A stretch of DNA of 6,728 nucleotides from an uncultured Lachnospiraceae bacterium (GTDB lineage: Bacteria > Bacillota > Clostridia > Lachnospirales > Lachnospiraceae). Below, piece after piece: positions 1-6,142 of the stretch. The notes beneath the pieces are model-generated. The model saw only the letters and a program-made list of their open reading frames with translations, did not search any database and was not told the DNA's origin. The first letter of the stretch is position 1. Each line of letters opens with the position of its first letter. Position numbers and translations under genes: made by a program. Location: contig CALZPS010000082.1 of NCBI GenBank assembly GCA_945827765.1, positions 1 through 6,728 on the forward strand, read 5' to 3'.

Positions 1-413
1 CCATACCGGTCGGCAATATATACAATACACATGATATAATTATTTTTTGTCTCGTCAATCGCCTGTGCATCCAGAATCGTACCGGGGGTGACAATACGTA
101 CGACATCCCGTTTTACAAGTCCCTTTGCCAGTTTCGGGTCTTCAACCTGCTCACATATTGCCACTTTATATCCTTTGGATACCAGGCGGGTCAGATAACC
201 TTCCACCGCATGGTAGGGAACTCCGCACATCGGAGCCCGCTCATCCTGCCCGCAGTTTTTGCCGGTCAGAGTCAGTTCCAGCTCTTTGGAGGCGATTTTC
301 GCATCTTCAAAAAACATCTCGTAAAAATCACCAAGCCTGTAAAATAAAATGCAGTCCGGGTACTCTTTTTTTGTCTCCAGATACTGCTGCATCATTGGTG
401 TAAACTCAGCCAC
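1..413 (-). CDS. mutS: DNA mismatch repair protein MutS, N-terminal part (cut by window edge)
   Basis: MutS recognises mismatched or looped-out bases in newly replicated DNA and recruits MutL; it acts in the cytoplasm as a clamp on DNA. Only the first 137 codons are visible, covering the mismatch-binding domain I and the start of the next domain. The F30-Y31-E32 triplet in [12 protein letters not shown] is the Phe-x-Glu mismatch-reading motif, and CGVPYHA (63-69) and ICEQVEDP (86-93) are typical of the family. The start is GTG at 413: it gives the [10 protein letters not shown] beginning usual for clostridial MutS, and an AAAAGGAG site (423-430) lies 9 bases upstream. Two ATGs at codons 7-8 lack such a site. 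It follows the PF06541-type gene by 48 bases and is probably co-transcribed with it. Identification is very secure; the ATPase half lies outside the window. Confidence 0.97.
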   Translation of the reverse strand, partial: MAEFTPMMQQYLETKKEYPDCILFYRLGDFYEMFFEDAKIASKELELTLTGKNCGQDERAPMCGVPYHAVEGYLTRLVSKGYKVAICEQVEDPKLAKGLVKRDVVRIVTPGTILDAQAIDETKNNYIMCIVYIADRY

Positions 414-422
414 GTCACGTGT

Positions 423-430
423 CTCCTTTT
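423..430 (-). promoter_or_regulatory. Ribosome binding site of mutS
   Basis: AAAAGGAG on the minus strand, 9 bases before the GTG at 413. It decides in favour of GTG over the two downstream ATG codons at 395 and 392. Confidence 0.8.
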
Positions 431-461
431 CTAAAAATATCCGTTACTAATATATCACTTT

Positions 462-878
462 TTACAAAATATGAAAAGAGGGTTTTGCCTCGTGATACAC
501 CCAATGCAGGAAATATCCGCTAAAAAGAATTCCCAACAGACACAAACCAGAGAACAAAATCAAAAACGGCACACAAATCTGTCCGAATAGCTGAAAAGGC
601 TGATCGGAATAATCCCACACATCCAGGTGCAGCCATTTGTTCACAATGATTCCGGTAGTAAACTCTCCGCAGCCCACAAAGAGCGTACAGCGAATCACTT
701 GTTTCCAGAGTGGATCACGCCAGCTTACCCACACTCCCTGCATTCCGAAAAAAGCCATACACAACCCACCAAGCATCCACATTGTCCAATGAGAAAAACC
801 CCGGAATATCATTTCCAGCGAATAATAAATTGTTCCGCCGATTCCCCACAAAACCAGACCTTCACTCACTCTTTTCAT
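462..878 (-). CDS. Small integral membrane protein, PF06541-type (putative ABC-transporter type IV permease)
   Basis: A 138-residue, very hydrophobic protein with about four likely membrane segments (roughly residues 7-24, 31-51, 61-80 and 97-126). Residues 72-106 carry the recognisable family pattern: GEFTTG, an N-K-W-L stretch, then VWDYS (87-91), QPF and GQIC, which match the family annotated as putative ABC transporter permease (PF06541, COG4905). The family's function is not established, and no ATPase partner is next to it, so 'permease' should be read as a family label. The start is ATG at 878, 10 bases after GGGAGG; a GTG at 896 in the same frame overlaps that ribosome site and is not credible. 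The gene sits between miaB and mutS. It is preceded by the only long gap in the left half of the window, which holds an inverted repeat and may give it its own control. Confidence 0.8.
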   Translation of the reverse strand: MKRVSEGLVLWGIGGTIYYSLEMIFRGFSHWTMWMLGGLCMAFFGMQGVWVSWRDPLWKQVIRCTLFVGCGEFTTGIIVNKWLHLDVWDYSDQPFQLFGQICVPFLILFSGLCLLGILFSGYFLHWVYHEAKPSFHIL

Positions 879-888
879 CAAAAAACGT

Positions 889-894
889 CCTCCC
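889..894 (-). promoter_or_regulatory. Ribosome binding site of the PF06541-type gene
   Basis: GGGAGG 10 bases before the ATG at 878. An upstream in-frame GTG (896) overlaps this site, so the site fixes the start at 878. Confidence 0.75.
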
Positions 895-910
895 ACTGTT
901 TATCTGAAAT

Positions 911-947
911 GATTACTATTGAAAACAACAAAAACAAAATAGTAATC
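911..947 (-). repeat. Perfect 10-base inverted repeat upstream of the PF06541-type gene
   Basis: On the minus strand GATTACTATT (947-938) and its exact reverse complement AATAGTAATC (920-911) are separated by 17 T-rich bases. The near arm ends 32 bases before the start codon and 16 bases before the ribosome site. There is no GC-rich stem or following T run, so it is not a normal terminator. It could be the operator of a dimeric regulator or a weak AU-rich hairpin in the leader. The 150-base gap that holds it (879-1028) shows no other clear structure, and I could not pick a convincing promoter in it. Confidence 0.55.
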
Positions 948-1028
948 TGATACATAGTGTGGACGCTTTTTTTAAAAATATGTTATGAGCCAAGGCACAA
1001 ATGGACATAAAAATACATGCTTGCGGTT

Positions 1029-2480
1029 TTACACACACTCCCCAATGTAGTAAAATCCTTTACATTCTGTCAGTTTTACCGGAACGATTTTGCCGATCAG
1101 ACTCTCATTTCCCGGAAAATGTACGAGCAGATTATTATCCATTCTCCCGGTTACAAGAGAAGAATCATGGTCGTTTACCGTCTCCACCAGTACATTTTGA
1201 ATCGTATGCTCAAAACGGCTGCAGGTCTGTGCGGAGATTTCCTGCACGCGAGTAAGCAGTCTGTCAAACCGATCAGTCACCACATCCTGCGGTACCTGAT
1301 TTTCCATCGTGGCCGCCGGAGTGCCGGTACGTTTCGAATATTGGAAGGTAAACGCACTGTCGTAGCGAACCTGTTCCACCACATCCATCGTCTCCAGAAA
1401 ATCTTCTTCAGTCTCTCCCGGAAATCCGACGATAATGTCTGTCGTCAGGGAAATGTCAGGAACGGCATCGCGCAGGCGTTTAACAAGCTGCAGATATTGC
1501 TCTTTTGTATAGCGACGGTTCATCTTTCCCAGAATCCGTGTACTGCCAGACTGTACCGGCAGATGAAGATGCCGGCAAATTTTTTTAGAACGTGCCATCA
1601 CATCAATCAGCTCATCGGAAAGGTCTTTCGGATGAGAAGTCATAAAACGAATGCGTTCCAGTCCTTCAATCTTCTCAATTTCCTGCAGCAGAGCGGCAAA
1701 GGACATCGGCTCATCCAGTGTTTTACCATATGAATTCACATTTTGCCCCAAAAGCATCACCTCAACCACGCCGTCCGCCACGAGATGTTCGATTTCCCGG
1801 ATAATATCCTGTGGATTGCGGCTGCGCTCACGCCCGCGCACGTAAGGGACAATACAATAACTGCAAAAATTATTGCAGCCAAACATGATGTTTACCCCGG
1901 ACTTGAACGGATATTTACGTTCTACCGGTAAATCCTCCACAATTTTGTCTGTATCTTTCCAGATGTCGATGATCATCCGCTCGGATTCCAGCCGCCTTAC
2001 AAACAGTTCGGCAAATTTATAAATATTGTGCGTTCCAAAGATTAAATCCACGAACCGATAGCTTTTCTGCAGTTTTTCTACTACTTCCGGCTCCTGCATC
2101 ATACAGCCGCACAAAGCAATCATCATATGCGGATGTTTCTTCTTAACCCGGTTGAGCTGGCCGAGACGGCCGTAAACACGCAGGTTTGCATTCTCCCGGA
2201 CTGTACAGGTGTTAAAGATAACAAAATCTGCCTGTTCCTCTTCTGTCGTCTCCACATATCCGATCTGCCTCAGAATACCGGAAAGTTTCTCAGAATCGCG
2301 GGCATTCATCTGACAGCCAAAGGTAGTGACTACGCAGGTCAATGGGCGCCCCAGACGTTCACTTTCTGCTTTTACATAGGCTCTTGCCCTGGCTATGTAA
2401 TAATATTGACGCTGCGGTTCCTCCACCGGCGGTTCCTGGGTGAAATCCATCTTATCAAATTCTATCCTATTCTCATACAT
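1029..2480 (-). CDS. miaB: tRNA-2-methylthio-N6-dimethylallyladenosine synthase MiaB
   Basis: A radical-SAM methylthiotransferase that adds a 2-methylthio group to i6A37 of tRNAs reading codons that start with U, stabilising codon-anticodon pairing. With the chosen start it is 483 residues: an extension of about 45 residues common in Firmicutes MiaB, the MTTase domain with auxiliary-cluster cysteines C56 (TFGCQMN), C92 (NTCTVR) and C126 (CGCMMQ), the radical-SAM core with C202-x3-C206-x2-C209 (CNNFCSYCIVPYVRGR), and a C-terminal TRAM RNA-binding domain from about residue 420. All six cluster ligands are present, so it should be active. ATG at 2480 is preferred because AAAGGTGGA lies 11 bases upstream; a GTG at 2519 overlaps the upstream stop as GTGA and would add 13 residues. 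It follows the DUF4250 gene by 35 bases and is likely in the same operon. Confidence 0.97.
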   Translation of the reverse strand: MYENRIEFDKMDFTQEPPVEEPQRQYYYIARARAYVKAESERLGRPLTCVVTTFGCQMNARDSEKLSGILRQIGYVETTEEEQADFVIFNTCTVRENANLRVYGRLGQLNRVKKKHPHMMIALCGCMMQEPEVVEKLQKSYRFVDLIFGTHNIYKFAELFVRRLESERMIIDIWKDTDKIVEDLPVERKYPFKSGVNIMFGCNNFCSYCIVPYVRGRERSRNPQDIIREIEHLVADGVVEVMLLGQNVNSYGKTLDEPMSFAALLQEIEKIEGLERIRFMTSHPKDLSDELIDVMARSKKICRHLHLPVQSGSTRILGKMNRRYTKEQYLQLVKRLRDAVPDISLTTDIIVGFPGETEEDFLETMDVVEQVRYDSAFTFQYSKRTGTPAATMENQVPQDVVTDRFDRLLTRVQEISAQTCSRFEHTIQNVLVETVNDHDSSLVTGRMDNNLLVHFPGNESLIGKIVPVKLTECKGFYYIGECV

Positions 2481-2491
2481 TATATCGTCGT

Positions 2492-2497
2492 CCACCT
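2492..2497 (-). promoter_or_regulatory. Ribosome binding site of miaB
   Basis: AGGTGG (within AAAGGTGGA) lies 11 bases upstream of the ATG at 2480. It lies inside the possible GTG-initiated extension, which argues for the shorter protein. Confidence 0.65.
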
Positions 2498-2515
2498 TTC
2501 TCAAATGACAAGTTG

Positions 2516-2698
2516 TCACACGAATTGATTTTGTCCGGCATCATATTGATAGTCAATCTGTTCAAGTGTCCGGCATAGTTCATCCTGTGAAAGTTCCAAA
2601 TCTTCACACAGCTGATGCAAATTCTCATAATAATCTCTGAGTTTTGTATTGATGACGCTCAAAAGCATCACAGGGTCTTTTGGCAATGATGTTTTCAT
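2516..2698 (-). CDS. DUF4250 family small protein
   Basis: A 60-residue protein that matches from memory the DUF4250 family of clostridia: it begins with LPKDPVMLLSVINTKLRDYY, has an acidic middle (LCEDLELSQDELCRTLEQ) and ends YDAGQNQFV. The family has no established function. The middle reads like a short helix-turn-helix (LSQDELCRTLEQIDY), so a small DNA- or protein-binding role is possible, but that is inference. There is no signal peptide or membrane segment. The ATG at 2698 overlaps the TGA of the cyclo-ligase gene (ATGA), and its AAAGGA site lies within that gene 11 bases upstream, so translation is probably coupled. miaB follows directly. Confidence 0.85.
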   Translation of the reverse strand: MKTSLPKDPVMLLSVINTKLRDYYENLHQLCEDLELSQDELCRTLEQIDYQYDAGQNQFV

Positions 2699-3261
2699 GA
2701 TTTGTATATTCCTTTCTCGGTAATCACGATCTCTGTTTTCTGGTCATGTGGTTGGGCGGGAATGTTTTCCAGACACTGAACCGAAAATGCAATCCCGATT
2801 GTATGAAAGGACGGATGAGATTTCAAATAGCGGTCATAATAGCCCCCGCCGTATCCCAGACGATTTCCTTCCCGGTCAAATGCAAGCCCCGGAAGCAAAA
2901 TCAGAACACGTTCCTCATCACCGGCGCACCATGGTTCTTTATCGTCTTCAGGCTCCAAAATACCAAACGCTCCCGGTGAGAGTTCCCGGCGGGAGTGAAT
3001 TGTAAAGAACTCCATCGTCTCCTGTGTAAGGACTTTAGGAACAACAACCCGCTTTTGGGCTGCCCATGCAGCGTCCATGAGCATAGATATGTCCGCCTCC
3101 CCTTTGAAGGCAACATAACAACAGACTGTATCGCACTCCTGAAAAAAAGGATGTTGTATGATATGCGACACAATCTGTTCACTGTAACGCTCTCTTATCG
3201 ATTCGGGCAGTGCCGTCCTGACATTTCTGGCAATTCGCCTAATTTCCGACTTTTGTTCCAT
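2695..3261 (-). CDS. 5-formyltetrahydrofolate cyclo-ligase
   Basis: It converts 5-formyltetrahydrofolate to 5,10-methenyltetrahydrofolate using ATP, returning the storage form of folate to one-carbon metabolism in the cytoplasm. The protein has 188 residues, the usual size. The family's signature is at 124-146: PGLAFDREGNRLGYGGGYYD followed by RYL, giving the glycine-rich phosphate-binding loop. Upstream are CCYVAFKGEADIS (47-59) and, near the end, PAQPHDQKTEIVIT (168-181), equivalent to the usual PHD...D.iiT block. The ATG at 3261 lies within the end of the DUF896 gene (23-base overlap in another frame), with a weak GGGGA site 6 bases upstream; the MEQKSEIRR beginning fits family members. 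Its own end overlaps the DUF4250 start. Also annotated in various species as fthC, ygfA or MTHFS. Confidence 0.95.
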   Translation of the reverse strand: MEQKSEIRRIARNVRTALPESIRERYSEQIVSHIIQHPFFQECDTVCCYVAFKGEADISMLMDAAWAAQKRVVVPKVLTQETMEFFTIHSRRELSPGAFGILEPEDDKEPWCAGDEERVLILLPGLAFDREGNRLGYGGGYYDRYLKSHPSFHTIGIAFSVQCLENIPAQPHDQKTEIVITEKGIYKS

Positions 3262-3460
3262 GTTTTTCCCCGAGATTTATGATTTTCCCATCACTTTCTT
3301 TGATATCAATAGAATCAAGCTGACTCTTTAAATTTCCTCGAATTGCCGCCAGATACTCTGTTCGCAGGAGCTTTTGCTCCTTCTTCTCTGCCTCTGTCAG
3401 TCCTTCCGCTTTTGATTTGCGATATAACTCATTGATCCGCTTTATCTTCTGTTCATCCAT
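3239..3460 (-). CDS. DUF896 (UPF0291, YnzC-type) small cytoplasmic protein
   Basis: A 73-residue charged protein matching the DUF896 family: an N-terminal helical hairpin (KIKRINELYRKSKAEGLTEA, then EKKEQKLLRTEYLAAIRGNL) and a short, poorly conserved tail. In B. subtilis the relative YnzC is encoded in the lexA-linked yneA operon; its biochemical role is not established. No membrane or signal segment is visible. The ATG at 3460 has AAGGAG (3471-3476) 10 bases upstream, and this site covers the TAA of the BofC-like gene (TAAGGAG), suggesting coupled translation. The last 23 bases overlap the cyclo-ligase start in a different frame, so the final seven or so residues are constrained by that gene. 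Confidence 0.92.
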   Translation of the reverse strand: MDEQKIKRINELYRKSKAEGLTEAEKKEQKLLRTEYLAAIRGNLKSQLDSIDIKESDGKIINLGEKHGTKVGN

Positions 3461-3474
3461 AACTTTCCCTCTCC

Positions 3475-3840
3475 TTAACTGGAATAATTTTCAAGGAAAC
3501 CGTATAACTCCTTGAGATTCCTGACATATTTTCCCTCTGTAATTTCTCCCTGTATCTCTGCCGGCAGTGTCATCAGTTCAATGTCCGTCACCTCATAAAT
3601 CGTATGTCTGTCCGCATAATAGACAACAACAAATCCGTGCAGATGAGAAAGATAATATCCTTTATTCTGTACTGTGTCTGTCTCTCCCTGTGCGCTCACA
3701 CTCTGCGGCACGGAAGTGACGGCGGAAGTATCCTCCTGCTGTTTTTGCGCATATCGATAGCTGTATTGATAGCCGAATCCAATCAATGTAGTGAACATGA
3801 CAAGTGCAATCAAGAATATGACTTTGTACGTTCTCTTCAT
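3475..3840 (-). CDS. Membrane-anchored protein with BofC C-terminal-like domain
   Basis: A 121-residue protein: a basic N-terminus and one hydrophobic segment (about 6-23) that is a signal anchor or uncleaved signal, a polar Gln/Ser/Thr-rich linker (31-60), then a compact domain from about 62 to the end. That domain (GYYLSHLHGFVVVYYADRHT, then a T-x-I-x-L-x-x-LP pattern, and ELYGFLENYSS at the end) resembles the BofC C-terminal domain. In Bacillus, BofC is an intermembrane-space inhibitor of SpoIVB signalling in sporulation, but this short protein lacks the BofC N-terminal domain, so the same job cannot be assumed. The likely location is the outer face of the membrane. ATG at 3840 is chosen because AAAGAGGTG lies 7 bases upstream; a GTG at 3861 in frame overlaps that site's 5' side. 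It appears to be the first gene of the operon running to miaB. Confidence 0.78.
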   Translation of the reverse strand: MKRTYKVIFLIALVMFTTLIGFGYQYSYRYAQKQQEDTSAVTSVPQSVSAQGETDTVQNKGYYLSHLHGFVVVYYADRHTIYEVTDIELMTLPAEIQGEITEGKYVRNLKELYGFLENYSS

Positions 3841-3847
3841 AAGCCAA

Positions 3848-3856
3848 CACCTCTTT
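3848..3856 (-). promoter_or_regulatory. Ribosome binding site of the BofC-like gene
   Basis: AAAGAGGTG ends 7 bases before the ATG at 3840. It makes the in-frame GTG at 3861 an unlikely start. Confidence 0.7.
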
Positions 3857-3896
3857 TTCACATAGTATCGGCTTTTTGCCTGCTTTTTATACAGTT

Positions 3897-5585
3897 TTAT
3901 CGACCTGACTGCTTTTCCTGCGGCAGCAGGTGCAATTTTTTACTCAGCATATAAATCCGTCTTCCCTGCGGCAAAGCGATTATATCTTCCTCGGAAAGTG
4001 CTCCCAATTTCAAAATTGCCACTGCATAAACGATAATTGCTGCCAGAACAGAGATTCCGGTGGCAACGAATCGTCCGCCGACTGCCACTTCCATGACCTG
4101 ATAGACCAGATAGGTAATCACCCCCATAATCAAAGAGGCAATCAAAGGCTTTAAGAATGTCTTGTCCCACTCCTGTCGATATCCGCAGGCTATGCGGATA
4201 GAACGGATATCCAGTACACACATACAAAGTGAAAATATAATATTGCTCACCACCACGGCATAAATATTCCATTTGAATACCACCAGCATAACAACCAGCG
4301 AAATCAGATGAATGACTAATGAAATTGCCGCGTTTTTGGCAGGATCCGTCAATTTGTTAATTCCCTGCAAAATAGAATTCATAACGGTCGACCATCCATA
4401 AAGCACCACAGTGATTGCACCGATTGCCAGAAGTAAGGCCGGTGTTTCGCTGTGGTCGTTATATAAAAACACCATCAGCGGGGATGCCAGTACCACAAAT
4501 CCCACAAAACAAGGAAGAGCAATCAACATCGTAAGTCTTGTGCTCTGCGCAATTTTTTCATGAATCAACGCTTTATCGCGCACGGTGTAAGCTGCTGTCA
4601 GACTGGGAATGACTGATGCCGCAAGACCATTGGCCATCGCCAGCGGAACATTAATCAGAGTATTGTATTTTCCGGTGAAAATACCAAGCAGTGCAATATA
4701 TTCTTTTTCTGTGTATCCCTGCATCGCCATGATTTTATTGAACAGCGTCATGTCCAAAATCTGGTTGATATTATAGATTGCGGTGCTGAAAATCACCGGC
4801 AGCGTAGTCAGCAGCAAAATCTTCAAAAGGCGCGGATAGGATTCTGTCCGGTGTCTGGTATCCCGTCTGATCTGCCTGTGGATAATCGCGCGGTATGTAT
4901 AGAGCGTGAAAATCAAAAATACTAAAGCAAACGTAGAGCCAATCACCGTTCCCAGTGTGGCTCCTGCCGCTCCGTATGCAGGACCCAACAATTCCTCCCC
5001 TGCTTTTTTTGCCTCCTCCGCTCCGATTCGTATCATGACACTGGCACCGGCAAGACCCACAATGGCGTTGGTGATCTGCTCGATAATCTGTGAGACGGCA
5101 GTCGGAATCATCGTGCCCAGCCCCTGAAAATATCCACGCAGCACACCCAGTACCGCCACGGTAAAAAGTCCCACTGCCAGAACACGCAGTGCATAGGCGC
5201 TAAAAGGAGACTCCATTATATTGGCAGAGATGAAATCTGCTCCCATAAAAATCAGGACAGCCGCCAAAATTCCAATCACGACGGCAAACACCATGGAGCA
5301 AATAAACACACGAAATGCATTTTTCTTTTGTCCGGCGGCCATCCTTGCCGACACCAGTTTGGAAACGGCAATCGGCAGACTAAATGAAGAAAGCATTAAT
5401 GTCATCGCATAAACTTCGTAGGCATACCCATAATATCCATTACCTTCGTCTCCCAAAATATTGGTCAACGGAATCCTGTAAAGGACACCAATGATTTTGA
5501 CGACGACAGCAGCAATCGCCAAAATTGCTCCCTGTACCAGGAAATCATCATTTTTGGATTTTTTTGAACTCTGTAAATCAGCCAT
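3897..5585 (-). CDS. MOP-superfamily lipid/polysaccharide flippase (SpoVB/MurJ-like)
   Basis: A 562-residue polytopic membrane protein of the polysaccharide biosynthesis transporter type (COG2244). After a hydrophilic head (1-14) come hydrophobic segments through to about residue 528, consistent with around 14 membrane helices, split by a basic cytoplasmic loop (231-252, rich in Arg and His). Family marks are IGVLYRIPLTNILGDEGNGY (32-51), LRGYFQGLGTMIPTAVSQII (149-168) and ILQGINKLTDPAKN (405-418). The second resembles the same region of B. subtilis YtgP (a MurJ, lipid II flippase), which with SpoVB is the best-known relative; lipid II or another undecaprenyl-linked glycan is therefore the likely substrate, but it cannot be settled between MurJ, SpoVB and teichoic/capsule flippases. 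An in-frame TAG lies just upstream, so ATG at 5585 is the first start. Its GGAGG site is unusually far (14 bases), with an (AT)6 tract between. Confidence 0.9.
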   Translation of the reverse strand: MADLQSSKKSKNDDFLVQGAILAIAAVVVKIIGVLYRIPLTNILGDEGNGYYGYAYEVYAMTLMLSSFSLPIAVSKLVSARMAAGQKKNAFRVFICSMVFAVVIGILAAVLIFMGADFISANIMESPFSAYALRVLAVGLFTVAVLGVLRGYFQGLGTMIPTAVSQIIEQITNAIVGLAGASVMIRIGAEEAKKAGEELLGPAYGAAGATLGTVIGSTFALVFLIFTLYTYRAIIHRQIRRDTRHRTESYPRLLKILLLTTLPVIFSTAIYNINQILDMTLFNKIMAMQGYTEKEYIALLGIFTGKYNTLINVPLAMANGLAASVIPSLTAAYTVRDKALIHEKIAQSTRLTMLIALPCFVGFVVLASPLMVFLYNDHSETPALLLAIGAITVVLYGWSTVMNSILQGINKLTDPAKNAAISLVIHLISLVVMLVVFKWNIYAVVVSNIIFSLCMCVLDIRSIRIACGYRQEWDKTFLKPLIASLIMGVITYLVYQVMEVAVGGRFVATGISVLAAIIVYAVAILKLGALSEEDIIALPQGRRIYMLSKKLHLLPQEKQSGR

Positions 5586-5595
5586 ATATATATAT
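5584..5595. repeat. (AT)6 dinucleotide tract at the flippase start codon
   Basis: Six AT units lie between the GGAGG site and the flippase start, with the last unit forming the AT of the ATG. Any gain or loss of a unit would alter the ribosome-site spacing by two bases without changing the protein. Confidence 0.7.
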
Positions 5596-5599
5596 CTAT

Positions 5600-5604
5600 C
5601 CTCC
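5600..5604 (-). promoter_or_regulatory. Distant ribosome binding site of the flippase gene
   Basis: GGAGG is separated from the ATG at 5585 by 14 bases, longer than the usual 5-10. A TAG in frame within this spacer rules out an earlier start. Confidence 0.65.
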
Positions 5605-5647
5605 GTAACTTGACAGATTTAACCCGAAAGCATTTATCGGACACTTC

Positions 5648-6142
5648 TCATCGTAAAATTCGCAGCTCCTCCAGAATTTTTTGCTGCCGTTGTTCCATTT
5701 CCTCACGCTGCGCGTCCTCAACATGGTCATAGCCAAAAAGGTGCAGCATGCTATGGGCAATCAGAAAAGCGAACTCCCGACGCACACTGTGACCGTACTC
5801 CTCCGCCTGCGCAAGTACTTTGGGCTTGCAAATCACAATATCACCCAGCATCAACTCGCCGGATTCAGGGTTGAATGCCTCCTGCTGCTGTTCAAATGCT
5901 GAAAAGTCACCCGGAGTCTCATACTCTAACATTGGGAAAGACAGCACATCCGTTGATTTGTCAATCTGACGGAACATCCGGTTCATTTCCCTTATTTCCT
6001 CCTCGTCTGTCAATAACAGATTAATCTCTGCCTCATAAGGACAGCCTTCGTACTCCAGAGCAGCCTCGGTGACCAGTTTCGCAATCTCTTCTGTATCAAT
6101 CGGCAATGTAGACGTGCCTTCTTCTTCCATATATAAACTCAT
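5648..6142 (-). CDS. ybeY: Endoribonuclease YbeY (rRNA maturation factor)
   Basis: A metal-dependent single-strand endoribonuclease needed for 16S rRNA 3'-end processing and ribosome quality control in bacteria. The protein has 164 residues, normal for the family. The zinc site is intact: H130-x3-H134-x5-H140 in [12 protein letters not shown], preceded by REFAFLIA. The conserved block [15 protein letters not shown] (57-71), with R58, and [10 protein letters not shown] (95-104) are also present. The ATG at 6142 overlaps the phoH stop as ATGA, with a modest GGAAG 8 bases upstream, so translation is likely coupled to phoH. The phoH-ybeY pairing is widespread in bacteria. Downstream the usual clostridial/Bacillus followers (dgkA, cdd, era) are replaced here by the flippase gene after 62 bases. 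Confidence 0.97.
   Translation of the reverse strand: MSLYMEEEGTSTLPIDTEEIAKLVTEAALEYEGCPYEAEINLLLTDEEEIREMNRMFRQIDKSTDVLSFPMLEYETPGDFSAFEQQQEAFNPESGELMLGDIVICKPKVLAQAEEYGHSVRREFAFLIAHSMLHLFGYDHVEDAQREEMEQRQQKILEELRILR

Noticed and set aside
627..950. Plus-strand open frames opposite the PF06541-type gene
   Set aside because: Low-complexity translation rich in His, Ser and Pro, with no family resemblance, against a clear membrane protein with a good ribosome site on the minus strand.
961..1028. Possible terminator after miaB
   Set aside because: The region has short AT-rich palindromic runs but no GC-rich stem followed by T residues.
1017..1733. A long plus-strand open frame (238 codons) antisense to miaB
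   Set aside because: It has no recognisable protein pattern, and miaB on the other strand has every expected motif; it is a shadow of that gene.
2516..2519. GTG start for miaB overlapping the DUF4250 stop (GTGA)
   Set aside because: Coupled initiation is possible, but the good ribosome site lies 11 bases before the ATG at 2480 and family members begin at about that point.
5624..5640. Small hairpin CCGA...TCGG in the ybeY-flippase gap
   Set aside because: Only four paired bases and no T run, so it is not a convincing terminator.
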